Shown here: positions 38,301 through 45,862 of the stretch, in pieces
How positions within the stretch are numbered: the first letter of the stretch is position 1
Layout: every line of letters begins with the position of its first letter
Assembly (NCBI GenBank): GCA_964616755.1
Contig: CAZTSI010000003.1
Coordinates: 62,001-126,000, forward strand
Direction of reading: 5' to 3'
DNA: 64,000 nucleotides
Source: CAYNFR01 sp964616755
GTDB taxonomy: Bacteria; Bacteroidota; Bacteroidia; Chitinophagales; Saprospiraceae
Position numbers and translations under genes: made by a program
Notes under the pieces: generated by a model
What the model saw: the letters and a program-made list of their open reading frames with translations, nothing else
The model's database searches: none
Told to the model about the DNA's origin: nothing

Positions 38301-38688
38301 GTGAATCGAGATTGGTAATATCTGCAATCCAGATATTCTCGCTGCCTGACCTATCGGACGTAAAGCAGATACTCTTGCCATCAGGACTAAATTTTGGATG
38401 ACTTTCAAAAGATAAATCACCTATGATTCGCTTAGCTCGACCTCCTTGAATGGGCAAGATGTAAATATCACCCAATAGGTCAAAGGCAATCTGTTGACCA
38501 TTTGGACTGACGTCTAGAGACATCCACGTACCTTTTGTGGTCTTTAGCATCATCTTCCTGCCGGGTTCTAATGGAAGTTCTTTGGTAGCTTTTTTGATAG
38601 TATCTACCTTAGACGTGATCGTAGAATCTGATTGTGCCGATAGACTAATTGATAAACTAAGCAGGAAAAGAACAAGTAAGAGTCTCAT
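35308..38688 (-). CDS. TolB/WD40-like beta-propeller fused to an amidohydrolase
   Basis: 1126 aa with signal peptide (MRLLLVLFLLSLSISLSAQ). Residues about 50-650 contain several PD40/TolB-type propeller repeats (DVSPNGQQIAFDLLGDIYILP, SPDGKSICFTSDRSGS, SPDSRSIAFVSW, and so on). Residues about 700-1100 are an amidohydrolase: GLVDTHAHMW-like FVDTHAHMWPNWG near 769 carries the HxH metal motif, PTTEGG and AVTPTLLV follow, GGTVGVGSHGQLQG and AGKLADLVIMEKNPL close the domain. Family members are secreted or periplasmic peptidase/imidazolonepropionase-like enzymes of unknown substrate. It lies 12 bases after the metalloprotease in the same direction. Confidence 0.9.
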   Translation of the reverse strand: MRLLLVLFLLSLSISLSAQSDSTITSKVDTIKKATKELPLEPGRKMMLKTTKGTWMSLDVSPNGQQIAFDLLGDIYILPIQGGRAKRIIGDLSFESHPKFSPDGKSICFTSDRSGSENIWIADITNLDSLKFEQITKDNDQNYQSAEWTPDGEYIVAAKGVRNLKLFLFHKDGGGGMQLISKPENLKTIEPSFGKNEQYIWISQRNGDWSYNAQMPEYQLATYDRETGELETKTSRYGSAFAPTLSPDGQWLVYGTRHNTQTGLVRRNLQTGEENWLAYPVQRDEQESRARLGVYPSMSFTPDSKRILVSYGGGIHAIDMTSGQARQIPFEVNETIDYGPELRFDYPVSDDSTFEITQIRDPRISPDGKKISFSALNRLYVADYPYGTPSRISDHTFTEAMPTWSPDSRSIAFVSWENEGGHIYVADLSTGVARLKKLTTKEAFYSDPNWDFNTNRIIFTTGSAQSYVNAIGPFAFGATEELAWIDPISGGITSIGMTHGRTNAHFVKGSERIYLNHPAKGLISVRWDDSDEKQHVKISGITTYPALHMEQHCMLVASETEPAKKPSDATLITMHPDGKTALALINNEIYTVAIPTIGGEIPSINVSNPQNSSFPSRKLTEIGGEWPHWTGDGHRVIWSLGNSVFDYHINDAVVYEKEQKKLKALAVAAKKDSTSTTEKIDSALLAESYHAKEYPIKVMAERDVPVGKLLLTNARILSMSGEGVIENGDIYIVNNRIKAVGASGTLQVDTDAETINMTGKTISPGFVDTHAHMWPNWGLHKNEVWIYAANLAYGVTTTRDPQTATTDVLTYEDMVEAGQILGPRIYSTGPGVGFWSYRIKDQKHADRVLEQYSKYYDTKTIKMYMAGNRQERQWIIKAAKEQNIMPTTEGGLDFKLNMTQILDGYPGHEHALPIYPIYDDVLQLLVESGVAVTPTLLVAYGGPWAENYFYSRHSPQYDKKLNYFTPKAELDAKSRRRPGWFMDEEHVFQKHAETARQIVEKGGTVGVGSHGQLQGLGYHWELWAVASGGMSTLDAMRTATILGARAIGLEKDLGSIEAGKLADLVIMEKNPLEDIHHTNTITHVMKNGRLYIGDNLDEIYPRQINAGTFFDSSDIPSTNLPGIQKR

Positions 38689-38723
38689 ATTTTTTGAATC
38701 AACAGCGTATAAAAATTAGATGC

Positions 38724-38731
38724 CAAGATAA
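38724..38731 (-). promoter_or_regulatory. Variant -7 box (TATCTTGG) for the TolB-amidohydrolase gene
   Basis: On the minus strand TATCTTGG, 36 bases before the start at 38688, within the longer identical string ATCTTGGCAT also found upstream of the sulfatase gene. Confidence 0.4.
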
Positions 38732-38954
38732 ATAGAGCCTCTGGGACTCAGATACAAAGATCGTTGTCCAAAGGTCTCGAACAAATATAAGAAGGACTTA
38801 TGGGTCAGATTATAAGATGCTAAAGTTTGTTGTGACAATTAATTTTTAATTCCTTTTTTGTTGCCACTTAATTCCATTATCATTGAATAAAATAGCCGTA
38901 TTGAGCTTTGAAGAGCGTCTATTTAATTGCCAGTTTCATTAGAAAACTAAAGTT

Positions 38955-40319
38955 ATGCGTACGAGTATTTTGTTTTTTGTAATGATTTTTATTGTGGCGA
39001 TGATCTGTGCCCAACAAATAGCCCCTCCTGCTACCGATCAGCGTTTGTTTGAGATTATCGAAGATGTTTCAGCCGCTAATATTGAAGCGGACATTAGAGC
39101 CTTAGTTTCATTTGGTACAAGGCATACAGCTTCAGATACCCTCTCTGATGTGCGTGGTATAGGTGCCGCAAGACGTTGGATTTATAGCCGGATGGAACAA
39201 ATTTCTGCCACTTGCAACGGATGCTTAGAAGTGTCATATTTGGGTGATCTTATTAAAGGTGATCCTAAGACGCGCATTCCTGTAGATACTCGTGTCGTCA
39301 ATGTCTTGGCTATCAAAAGGGGGACTAGATATCCGAATAGGTATATTATTATGGCTGGCGACATCGATAGTCGCGTAAGTGATGTGCTAAATTTTACCGA
39401 CGACTCACCCGGGGCTAACGACAATGCTTCAGGGATGGCAGGTGTTATTGAGGCCGCACGTGTATTGTCGGCTTATGATTTTGAATCGAGTATTCTTTTC
39501 GTGGGTCTTTCGGGCGAAGAACAAGGACTTTATGGTGGAAAAATTCTTGCTGAATATGCTCAACTGGAAGGCTGGGAAATTGTCGGTGTCTTGAATAACG
39601 ACATGATTGGGAATATTCGTGGTATCAATGGGGTTATCGACAATCGAAGCTTTAGAATTTTTTCGGAAGCGGCATCACCTACAGAAACCGAACAACAACG
39701 AATATGGAAAAGATTTTATGGTGGAGAAGTTGATGGAGTATCGCGCCAACTAGCTCGCTATATTGAGAAAATCACATTGCAGTATATGCCAGAAATGCGC
39801 CCGATGATGATATATAGGTTAGATCGATTTGGCAGAGGAGGGCATCATCGACCTTTTAATGATGTTGGCTTTGCCGGGGTGAGAATCATGGAGGCCTATG
39901 AAGATTATAATAGGCAGCATCAGGATTTGCGTACCGAAAATGGCATAGAATACGGTGATGTGATCGAAAGCGTTAACTTTGACTTTGCAGCTAAATTAAC
40001 TGCAGTTAACGCCATTAATTTAGCATCCATTGCATGGGCACCTGCACCGCCTACGGCAGTAATGATCGGAGGTGCGGTTATGCCAGACACGCGATTGCGG
40101 TGGACTGGTGCAGAAGAGGTGGACATTGCAGGATATAAAATTTATTGGCGCGAGACGACAAACCATCAATGGCAATATTCACGCTATGTGGGAAACCTTA
40201 GTGAGTTTACCTTACAGGGTATTGTAATTGATAATTATCTTTTTGGTGTCGCAGCCGTTGGCCTCAATGGACACGAAAGCGTTGTGGTCTATCCGACTAC
40301 CTTGATACCTAGACGCTAA
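38955..40319 (+). CDS. Secreted M28-family metallopeptidase with C-terminal Fn3-like domain
   Basis: 454 aa with signal peptide (MRTSILFFVMIFIVAMICAQ). The M28 aminopeptidase domain shows the metal ligands in GANDNASGMAGVIEAARVL (about 155-173), FVGLSGEEQGLYGGK (Glu pair near 200), and NNDMIGN (Asp near 225), followed by GHHRPFNDVGFAGV with the last His. The C-terminal about 100 residues (RWTGAEEVDIAGYKIYWRETT) are a fibronectin type III-like module. It probably cleaves N-terminal residues from peptides outside the cell. No sorting domain is evident. It is divergent from the TolB-amidohydrolase gene with a 266-base spacer. Confidence 0.9.
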   Translation: MRTSILFFVMIFIVAMICAQQIAPPATDQRLFEIIEDVSAANIEADIRALVSFGTRHTASDTLSDVRGIGAARRWIYSRMEQISATCNGCLEVSYLGDLIKGDPKTRIPVDTRVVNVLAIKRGTRYPNRYIIMAGDIDSRVSDVLNFTDDSPGANDNASGMAGVIEAARVLSAYDFESSILFVGLSGEEQGLYGGKILAEYAQLEGWEIVGVLNNDMIGNIRGINGVIDNRSFRIFSEAASPTETEQQRIWKRFYGGEVDGVSRQLARYIEKITLQYMPEMRPMMIYRLDRFGRGGHHRPFNDVGFAGVRIMEAYEDYNRQHQDLRTENGIEYGDVIESVNFDFAAKLTAVNAINLASIAWAPAPPTAVMIGGAVMPDTRLRWTGAEEVDIAGYKIYWRETTNHQWQYSRYVGNLSEFTLQGIVIDNYLFGVAAVGLNGHESVVVYPTTLIPRR

Positions 40320-40336
40320 GTAGGACTTGTGTCATA

Positions 40337-40966
40337 TTACTCCTGGTAATCGAGTCGCAGACCAAAGCGCACGCCTATTTGTTTTTCTATGTCCCCATCA
40401 GTAAATGGACTATGCCCAGGGTAGTAAAGTTGGTTTAATTGACCAAACAGCGTAAAAGTGATTAGATCAGTAATACCCATATCTAAGCCCGTGGTCACCC
40501 CCACACTGACATAAGCATGATGTTCATTGTTGTTTGGGGTTGGGACGATTAAATCTTTTACGCCCAAAGAGTTTCTACCTCCGCTAGTAAAAAGACCGAC
40601 AAACCAACCTTTCTTAAACCAACTATTTTCTTTCGAAAAGGTAGGACAATCACAATCACCAAAAAAATCTAAGGGATAGGTCAATAAATACGCACCTGCG
40701 CCGATTCGTCGACGACTGAATTCATATTGGCTATTAGACCCCGTGACAAAGGAATAACTGATCTCTGGGAGTAGCTCAATTCGGACGTCGCGCATACGTA
40801 GCCAATAATTTATCGCTACACTCGAGACTGTGTTTGGCACTCTGACATTAAAATGATCTAAATCAGTCCTGTTTATTCGATATGAAATACCCACCTGTCC
40901 CTTAAGTACAGCACAACTGAAAAAAAACAAAGTAGGCAAAAAATATCTGTACATAGATTGAGTCAT
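40337..40966 (-). CDS. Exported beta-barrel-like protein, function unknown
   Basis: 209 aa. Signal peptide MTQSMYRYFLPTLFFFSCAVLKG (ATG 40954 is an alternative start). The mature part alternates hydrophobic and polar residues in strands (VGISYRIN, RIELLPEISYSFVTG, AYVSVGVTTGLDMGI, FTLFGQLNQLYYPG, KQIGVRFGLRLDYQ), typical of a small outer-membrane barrel. No specific family is recognised. An exact -7 box (TACGTTTG, 40995-41002) is on its upstream side and overlaps the rimO -7 box. Confidence 0.7.
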   Translation of the reverse strand: MTQSMYRYFLPTLFFFSCAVLKGQVGISYRINRTDLDHFNVRVPNTVSSVAINYWLRMRDVRIELLPEISYSFVTGSNSQYEFSRRRIGAGAYLLTYPLDFFGDCDCPTFSKENSWFKKGWFVGLFTSGGRNSLGVKDLIVPTPNNNEHHAYVSVGVTTGLDMGITDLITFTLFGQLNQLYYPGHSPFTDGDIEKQIGVRFGLRLDYQE

Positions 40967-40994
40967 ATAATTTTTAAAAACGAAGTTTCTCGCT

Positions 40995-41002
40995 CAAACG
41001 TA
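40995..41002 (-). promoter_or_regulatory. -7 box for the beta-barrel-like gene
   Basis: TACGTTTG on the minus strand, exact TAnnTTTG, ending 29 bases before the start at 40966. It shares two base pairs with the divergent rimO -7 box. Confidence 0.5.
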
Positions 41003-41008
41003 TCTTTG
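41001..41008 (+). promoter_or_regulatory. -7 box for rimO
   Basis: TATCTTTG, exact TAnnTTTG, ending 6 bases before the rimO ATG at 41015. Transcription would start at or next to the start codon, so the message may be leaderless. Confidence 0.55.
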
Positions 41009-41014
41009 CGCGCT

Positions 41015-42322
41015 ATGCGGACAAAAGGTAAACAACAAAAGGTGCAGGTGATCACCCTAGGGTGCTCGAAAAATCTGGTCGATTCAGAAAATATCATCAC
41101 CCAATTACAGGGCAATAAGATCAATGCATTTCACGAATACGAAAATGAGGATCCAGAGGTAGTCATTGTCAATACTTGCGGATTTATTGAATCAGCCAAA
41201 GAGGAATCTATCAATACCATCCTTGATAATGTGCGGCGTAAAAATGAAGGGGAGATAACTAAACTCTATGTCACTGGATGTCTTTCTCAACGATATAGAG
41301 ATGATTTGGAAAGAGAAATACCTGAGGTCGACGCTTATTTTGGCACCCTAGAGCTGCCTAGTTTACTAGCAAAGTTTAATGCTGATTATAAACATGAACT
41401 CATTGGTGAGCGTCGAACGACTACACTACAACACTATGCTTATTTGAAGATTTCAGAAGGTTGCAACCGGACGTGTAGTTTTTGCGCTATACCCTTAATG
41501 CGAGGTAGACATATTTCTCGTCCGGTCGAAGAATTGGTGCATGAGGCGAAGAATTTAGCCAAACGAGGCATCAAGGAAATCATTCTTATTGCACAAGAGT
41601 TGACCTACTACGGCTTAGATTTATATAAGAAGAGAGAGCTCAATCGGTTGCTTTATGCGTTGAGCGAAGTTGAGGGCATCGAATGGATACGCCTGCATTA
41701 TGCATATCCTTCAAAATTTCCAACAGAAGTGTTTGAGGCGATGGCTAATTTGCCCAAAGTGTGTAATTATTTGGATATACCGCTGCAACATGCTAACGAT
41801 GCAGTGTTAGGTAGAATGAGAAGACAGACCACTCAGGCATATATGACAGAGTTGCTGGATGAGGCTCGGGCGAGTATTCCGGGGTTAGCCCTGCGTACGA
41901 CATTTCTTGTAGGTTTTCCGGGGGAGACAGAAGAGGAATTTGCGGATTTGATGCGATTTGTAGAAGAGCAGCGCTTTGAGCGAGTGGGGGTTTTTGCCTA
42001 CAGTCATGAAGATGGTACTAGCGCCTACGAGCTAGAAGACGACGTTGCCCCTGATGTTAAAAGAGATAGAATAGATCGACTCATGGAATTGCAACGCGAC
42101 ATCTCATTAGAAAAAAATGTGGCCCGCATTGGTCAGAAAATGAAAGTTTTGATCGATCGAAAAGAAGGTGAATATTATATCGGACGCACAGAGTATGATT
42201 CACCAGAAGTCGATAATGAGGTATTGATAAAAGCCGTAGATCAATATTTGCGCGAGGGGGACATCGTTGATACTGAGATAATTGATGCAGAAGAGTTTGA
42301 CTTGTATGCCAAAGTTGTGTGA
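41015..42322 (+). CDS. rimO: Ribosomal protein S12 methylthiotransferase RimO
   Basis: 435 aa from ATG 41015. The frame reaches a TTG at 40958, but that lies upstream of the -7 box, so 41015 is firm. N-terminal UPF0004 domain with VITLGCSKNLVDSE and Cys17; the radical SAM motif GCNRTCSFCAIPLMRG follows near residue 155; LAKRGIKEIILIAQE, a SAM-barrel strand, and IPLQHANDAVLGRMRR near 270 are family stretches; a TRAM domain ends the protein (LIDRKEGEYYIGRTEYDSPEVDN). It adds a methylthio group to Asp of ribosomal protein S12. It is divergent from the barrel-like gene and followed by a small membrane protein. Confidence 0.96.
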   Translation: MRTKGKQQKVQVITLGCSKNLVDSENIITQLQGNKINAFHEYENEDPEVVIVNTCGFIESAKEESINTILDNVRRKNEGEITKLYVTGCLSQRYRDDLEREIPEVDAYFGTLELPSLLAKFNADYKHELIGERRTTTLQHYAYLKISEGCNRTCSFCAIPLMRGRHISRPVEELVHEAKNLAKRGIKEIILIAQELTYYGLDLYKKRELNRLLYALSEVEGIEWIRLHYAYPSKFPTEVFEAMANLPKVCNYLDIPLQHANDAVLGRMRRQTTQAYMTELLDEARASIPGLALRTTFLVGFPGETEEEFADLMRFVEEQRFERVGVFAYSHEDGTSAYELEDDVAPDVKRDRIDRLMELQRDISLEKNVARIGQKMKVLIDRKEGEYYIGRTEYDSPEVDNEVLIKAVDQYLREGDIVDTEIIDAEEFDLYAKVV

Positions 42323-42358
42323 ACTCAACTAAATGTCAGCTTTATTGTTTGATAGGCT

Positions 42359-42808
42359 ATGGCATATGCAGAGGATAGTTGGTTTGCTAAGGACATTGAC
42401 CCAAAATGGCAGGCGGTCATAGCGGTATGTCTAATACCGTGTATGACTTTTTTGTTTTGGTTGCCTTCCGCGTTAGGCGCATTTACATTGCCTGTTTATT
42501 TTGCTTGGACGGTAGCAGCGGCCATCACTTTGTTATATGCATCGTTAAGTAGTATCTTAAGTTTATCCTCTAAGGATCCAGTCAGATATTGGGGAAGGTC
42601 GATTTCTGGTTATGCGGCAGTGGTGGTGTTGGGCGGTTTTTTTGCTTACGCCATGACAGGATTGAGTATTTATGAGGCGATGTCCTTTAGTTGGATCTAT
42701 GTTGTGTTTACCTTTGTATATTTAGTGTTTTTATCTATAGTTTCTGCAATACGAAAGATTGTAGACATAGCACAGCGACAAGATAGACGAATGCGGGGAG
42801 AGGAATAG
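42359..42808 (+). CDS. Small membrane protein, function unknown
   Basis: 149 aa with four predicted membrane helices (about 20-36, 45-62, 83-101, 108-128), starting with an acidic MAYAEDSWFAKDIDP and ending in a positively charged tail (RKIVDIAQRQDRRMRGEE). The tail suggests an inner-membrane protein with its C-terminus in the cytoplasm. The gene is 36 bases after rimO and 34 bases before msrB in the same direction, a probable operon. A near -7 (TATTGTTTG, with one extra base) precedes it. No family recognised. Confidence 0.7.
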   Translation: MAYAEDSWFAKDIDPKWQAVIAVCLIPCMTFLFWLPSALGAFTLPVYFAWTVAAAITLLYASLSSILSLSSKDPVRYWGRSISGYAAVVVLGGFFAYAMTGLSIYEAMSFSWIYVVFTFVYLVFLSIVSAIRKIVDIAQRQDRRMRGEE

Positions 42809-42842
42809 AGGTCTTATTTATCAATAGTACAATAGAATTATT

Positions 42843-43379
42843 ATGCGTTTATTTATTCGGATATCTATATATGGGCTTTTCTTGAGCTTGATACTCGGGG
42901 CGTGCCAATCACATTCCAGCTCGGTTCAAAAACCTTCTTCAGTCTCTACGATAGCTATCGTGGCTGATTTGCCAGTCAGTATTCTTCCAATCCAAAAGTC
43001 TGAGGAGGAGTGGAAAAAGGAACTTACAGAATTAGAGTATTATGTGATTCGCGAAAAAGGCACTGAGCGCGCATTTACAGGTGAATTGAATTATGAAAAG
43101 AGGGAAGGCGTTTTTACTTGTCGTGCGTGTGCGTTACCTCTATTTGCTAGCCATACTAAGTTTGAATCGGGTACGGGTTGGCCAAGCTTTTATGAGCCCG
43201 TTCGTGACGATGTAATTGCAGATGAGGTAGATTATATCATTGGATATCCGCGGACCGAGGTCAACTGTGCACGTTGTGGTGGTCATTTAGGGCATGTATT
43301 TAAAGATGGGCCAAAGCCCACTGGTCTCAGATATTGTATCAATTCCGCATCGTTAAATTTTTTGGCGGCTAAGGAGTAA
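42843..43379 (+). CDS. msrB: Peptide methionine (R)-S-oxide reductase MsrB, exported lipoprotein form
   Basis: 178 aa. Type II signal peptide with lipobox LGAC (Cys21), then a linker and the MsrB fold. Structural zinc ligands appear as CRACALPL and CARCGGHLGH. FESGTGWPSFYEP is the conserved substrate-binding strand and RYCINSASLNF contains the catalytic Cys. It reduces the R-form of methionine sulfoxide in proteins, here outside the cytoplasm because of the lipoprotein signal. Together with rimO and the small membrane protein it may form an operon; rimO also acts on a protein residue but no functional tie is known. Confidence 0.94.
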   Translation: MRLFIRISIYGLFLSLILGACQSHSSSVQKPSSVSTIAIVADLPVSILPIQKSEEEWKKELTELEYYVIREKGTERAFTGELNYEKREGVFTCRACALPLFASHTKFESGTGWPSFYEPVRDDVIADEVDYIIGYPRTEVNCARCGGHLGHVFKDGPKPTGLRYCINSASLNFLAAKE

Positions 43380-43832
43380 AAAAGCTTACCTGACTTAGTG
43401 CGATTGTTGCCAATCAACATAGATCTGTGAAATATTAAAGTTCATAAAACGCAAGAGGCTTATGATTATATTTATTTTTTTATCTAGGATAATGTTGAGC
43501 TATTTGAGATAGGATTCTAAGCTCTATTTTCTTAGAAAGAGAAATGTCTGCCATCCGTCACATCTTATATATTGGCAATATGTTTCTCGAAGCCAATTTT
43601 TCCTTCTATTTGGCAATATTCAAGTGAAATCCCCTAAATTATATGATGATAGTTTATTACCGAGCATTCTATTGCGCGACAATATTTGGGTGTCATTGAC
43701 CAAAATAATGTTGGGCTGCACTTTTGTTCAGGCCACGACAATCATACGATAATTATTTTTTTATCCACCGACGCAGCCTTTTCAAGGCATATCTTGTACC
43801 TTAATTTAAACCTCCGCCACAAACTCAATATA
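43380..43832. other. Leader region of the sigma-factor gene
   Basis: About 450 bases without a supportable gene. The first 300 bases are AT-rich with no clear signal. The last 75 contain the shared word at 43761-43787. The sigma frame is open back to a TTG at 43686, but that upstream stretch lacks family sequence and crosses the shared word, so it is treated as non-coding. Confidence 0.5.
43761..43787 (+). promoter_or_regulatory. Shared word upstream of the sigma gene (first copy)
   Basis: The stretch has TTATCCAC, four bases, then GCAGCCTTTT. A second copy with a two-base spacer lies at 45760-45780 upstream of the T9SS repeat-protein gene. It ends about 46 bases before the GTG at 43833. This is the kind of place where an ECF sigma factor would recognise its own promoter. 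Confidence 0.5.
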
Positions 43833-44369
43833 GTGGATATAGATTTTAACCACATCATTGCCAAATGCCGTTCCCGAGAGCGCGAAGCTCAAAAGGAGCT
43901 CTATCGGCGTTTTTACTCTTACGGTATGAGTATCTGTATACGCTATGTAGAAGATAAGCAAGAAGCAACTTTGATATTAAATGACGGTTTTTTGAAGGTA
44001 TTCAATAACATTCAGGCTTATGATACTCAGCTTGATTTTAAACCTTGGTTTAAAACGATTATGGTAAATACAGCACTGAACTATCTGAAAAAGATGAAAA
44101 AATTTTCAAAAGAAATAAATCTTGAAACAGCCGGCGAAGTAAGCGTCTCTGATAATTTGCTGAGCCAATTTGCTTATCAAGAATTGGTAAATATGATTCA
44201 GCAACTATCTTTGGCCTATCGTACTGTTTTTAATATGTATGTCTTGGATGGTTATAAACATGAGGAAATAGCGCTGCAACTGGGCATCACCGTAAGTACC
44301 TCTAAATCGAACCTAACTAGGGCTAAGGAAAAATTGAGAACAATGATTAATCAATCGCTCGATCGATAA
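43833..44369 (+). CDS. ECF-type RNA polymerase sigma factor
   Basis: 178 aa from GTG 43833. Sigma region 2 is seen in the N-terminal half (AQKELYRRFYSYGMSICIRYVEDKQEATLILNDGFLKVFNNIQAY, the segment that binds core and the -10), followed by KPWFKTIMVNTALNYLKKMKK, and region 4 in YRTVFNMYVLDGYKHEEIALQLGITVSTSKSNLTRAKEKL, a helix-turn-helix that binds the -35. No region 1.1 or 3. It is 5 bases before a membrane protein gene that looks like its regulator. Starting point uncertain: no ATG precedes the conserved part, so GTG 43833 is chosen because it sits right after the shared upstream word. Confidence 0.85.
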   Translation: MDIDFNHIIAKCRSREREAQKELYRRFYSYGMSICIRYVEDKQEATLILNDGFLKVFNNIQAYDTQLDFKPWFKTIMVNTALNYLKKMKKFSKEINLETAGEVSVSDNLLSQFAYQELVNMIQQLSLAYRTVFNMYVLDGYKHEEIALQLGITVSTSKSNLTRAKEKLRTMINQSLDR

Positions 44370-44374
44370 AAATT

Positions 44375-45688
44375 ATGGCAAACTGGCCTGACGATAAAGA
44401 CTTAGAATCGTTTTTTCAGCATGGTAATGAAAAACACGATTTCCCATTGGATACCGAAGCTTGGGATCAAATGGAAAAATTATTGGATCGAGATAAGCGT
44501 CGCAGACGATTGTTTTGGATATTTCGCTTAGGTGCGCTATCATTATTGGTACTTGCCGTGGTGTTGTTTAGCAACGCTGATGTAAGAACTTACTTTTTTA
44601 ACAATAGTCTCTCCGAACCGTCAACCTCGACGTTCAATATTCAAAATAAATACGCGCCAATAGTGTCGTCTGTAATTGAGCAATCGTTATCTTCAGATGC
44701 TTCAGTAATGACAATTCGTCAAGAGCAATTGCCTTTTAAGGCCAATGATGCCCAAAGGATAAATGCAAGCTCTAGTGGTGATATTCAAGAAAAAAGAACA
44801 GCGGATCCTCCCATTGCTCCGCCGTTGCGTCTAACCATAAATAATGGAATGAATCGAACCGACCCTCGCATTACTTTAGATAGCGCCATTGATCAAAAGT
44901 ACATTAATGAGGCACCGAAAGATTTTGTATCCAAGGCATTATTAGGGAATCAGAGTACCTTAAAAATTGAGGATGTGAACATTGATTTGCCTAATATTAT
45001 AGATATTGTACGGTTGCCAAGCTTAAGGATTTCGTCTTTACTTACAACAAGTCTCCCTGAGCCTTTACTGGAAAGAATAAAATACCCGAGTGAGGTTTCG
45101 ACAGAAACAAAAGCTAATTGGGATATCGGAGTTCAATTAGGAGCGGAAACTTCATGGACGCCACATGGTGAATTTAGTGATATTGATTTAGTCGTAGGAT
45201 TAAGTGTAGGAAGGCATCTTGGACAAAGATGGATATTGTCTTCGAGATTAGTGTATATAGCTGATCGATATATCACAGGCAAGGACGATTATAATCCCAC
45301 GAAACCTTTTTTTGAAAGCGGAATGTTACCTGAAACCATAGATGCTAGATTTAATATGTTTGAACTTCAATTGGGGGGTAGCTATCATTTTAAATCAACT
45401 TATAGTTCTGGTCTTTTTGTTAGTGGATTCTTAAATTCTAACTTCATCCTCAAGGAATCTTACTCCTATCGCTTTGAGGATCATCGTGCAGATTTCAAAA
45501 GCAGTTGGGCGCAGAGTGACAATACTGTTTTAAGTTCAATCTCATTAGCTGCAGGATATCGAATCGTATTGCCTAATGGCGCACGATTGAATATTTCTCC
45601 TTATTTAAAGATTCCCATAAATCCTATTGGTCATGGCAATGCAATGTTGTCTGCATATGGATTTGGCGCGACGTATTTCTTAAAATAG
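44375..45688 (+). CDS. One-TM protein with barrel-like C-terminus, probable sigma regulator
   Basis: 437 aa, 5 bases after the sigma gene. The N-terminal 45 residues are acidic and cytoplasm-like (SFFQHGNEKHDFPLDTEAWDQMEKLL), then RDKRRRR and a single helix (about 46-66), so N-in topology. A Ser/Thr-rich periplasmic region (about 70-240) follows. Residues about 245-437 read like an outer-membrane beta-barrel (WDIGVQLGAETSW, RWILSSRLVYIADRYI, FELQLGGSYHFKS, ISLAAGYRIVLPNGARLNISPYLK) ending in FGATYFLK. The gene order suggests an anti-sigma role, as often seen for one-TM proteins beside ECF genes, but no anti-sigma domain is certain. The combination with a barrel-like end is odd. Confidence 0.7.
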   Translation: MANWPDDKDLESFFQHGNEKHDFPLDTEAWDQMEKLLDRDKRRRRLFWIFRLGALSLLVLAVVLFSNADVRTYFFNNSLSEPSTSTFNIQNKYAPIVSSVIEQSLSSDASVMTIRQEQLPFKANDAQRINASSSGDIQEKRTADPPIAPPLRLTINNGMNRTDPRITLDSAIDQKYINEAPKDFVSKALLGNQSTLKIEDVNIDLPNIIDIVRLPSLRISSLLTTSLPEPLLERIKYPSEVSTETKANWDIGVQLGAETSWTPHGEFSDIDLVVGLSVGRHLGQRWILSSRLVYIADRYITGKDDYNPTKPFFESGMLPETIDARFNMFELQLGGSYHFKSTYSSGLFVSGFLNSNFILKESYSYRFEDHRADFKSSWAQSDNTVLSSISLAAGYRIVLPNGARLNISPYLKIPINPIGHGNAMLSAYGFGATYFLK

Positions 45689-45759
45689 TTTTCGATTTCC
45701 ATACTTTATTCTTTAACGTATTCCTTGCATTGGAATATGTATTTATTTAAAATATAATA

Positions 45760-45780
45760 TTATCCACACGCAGCCTTTTT
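45760..45780 (+). promoter_or_regulatory. Shared word upstream of the T9SS repeat-protein gene (second copy)
   Basis: TTATCCAC, two bases, GCAGCCTTTTT, matching the word at 43761-43787 with a 2-base difference in the spacer. It lies 83 bases before the start at 45863. Between it and the start is a 7-base tandem repeat (GTACGCA twice then GTAC, 45807-45824). Confidence 0.5.
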
Positions 45781-45862
45781 AAAAGGGGAATTGTAATGGT
45801 ATTAATGTACGCAGTACGCAGTACACTTTTTACGAATTTTAAATCATTAAAACTAATTCAAT

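Noticed and set aside
41015..42322. rimO starting at the TTG 40958
   Set aside because: That start is upstream of the -7 box TATCTTTG, and the added 19 residues are not part of the family.
45807..45824. GTACGCA tandem repeat as a separate regulatory site
   Set aside because: It is a short 2.5-copy repeat in the leader with no known meaning; only noted in the second shared-word entry.
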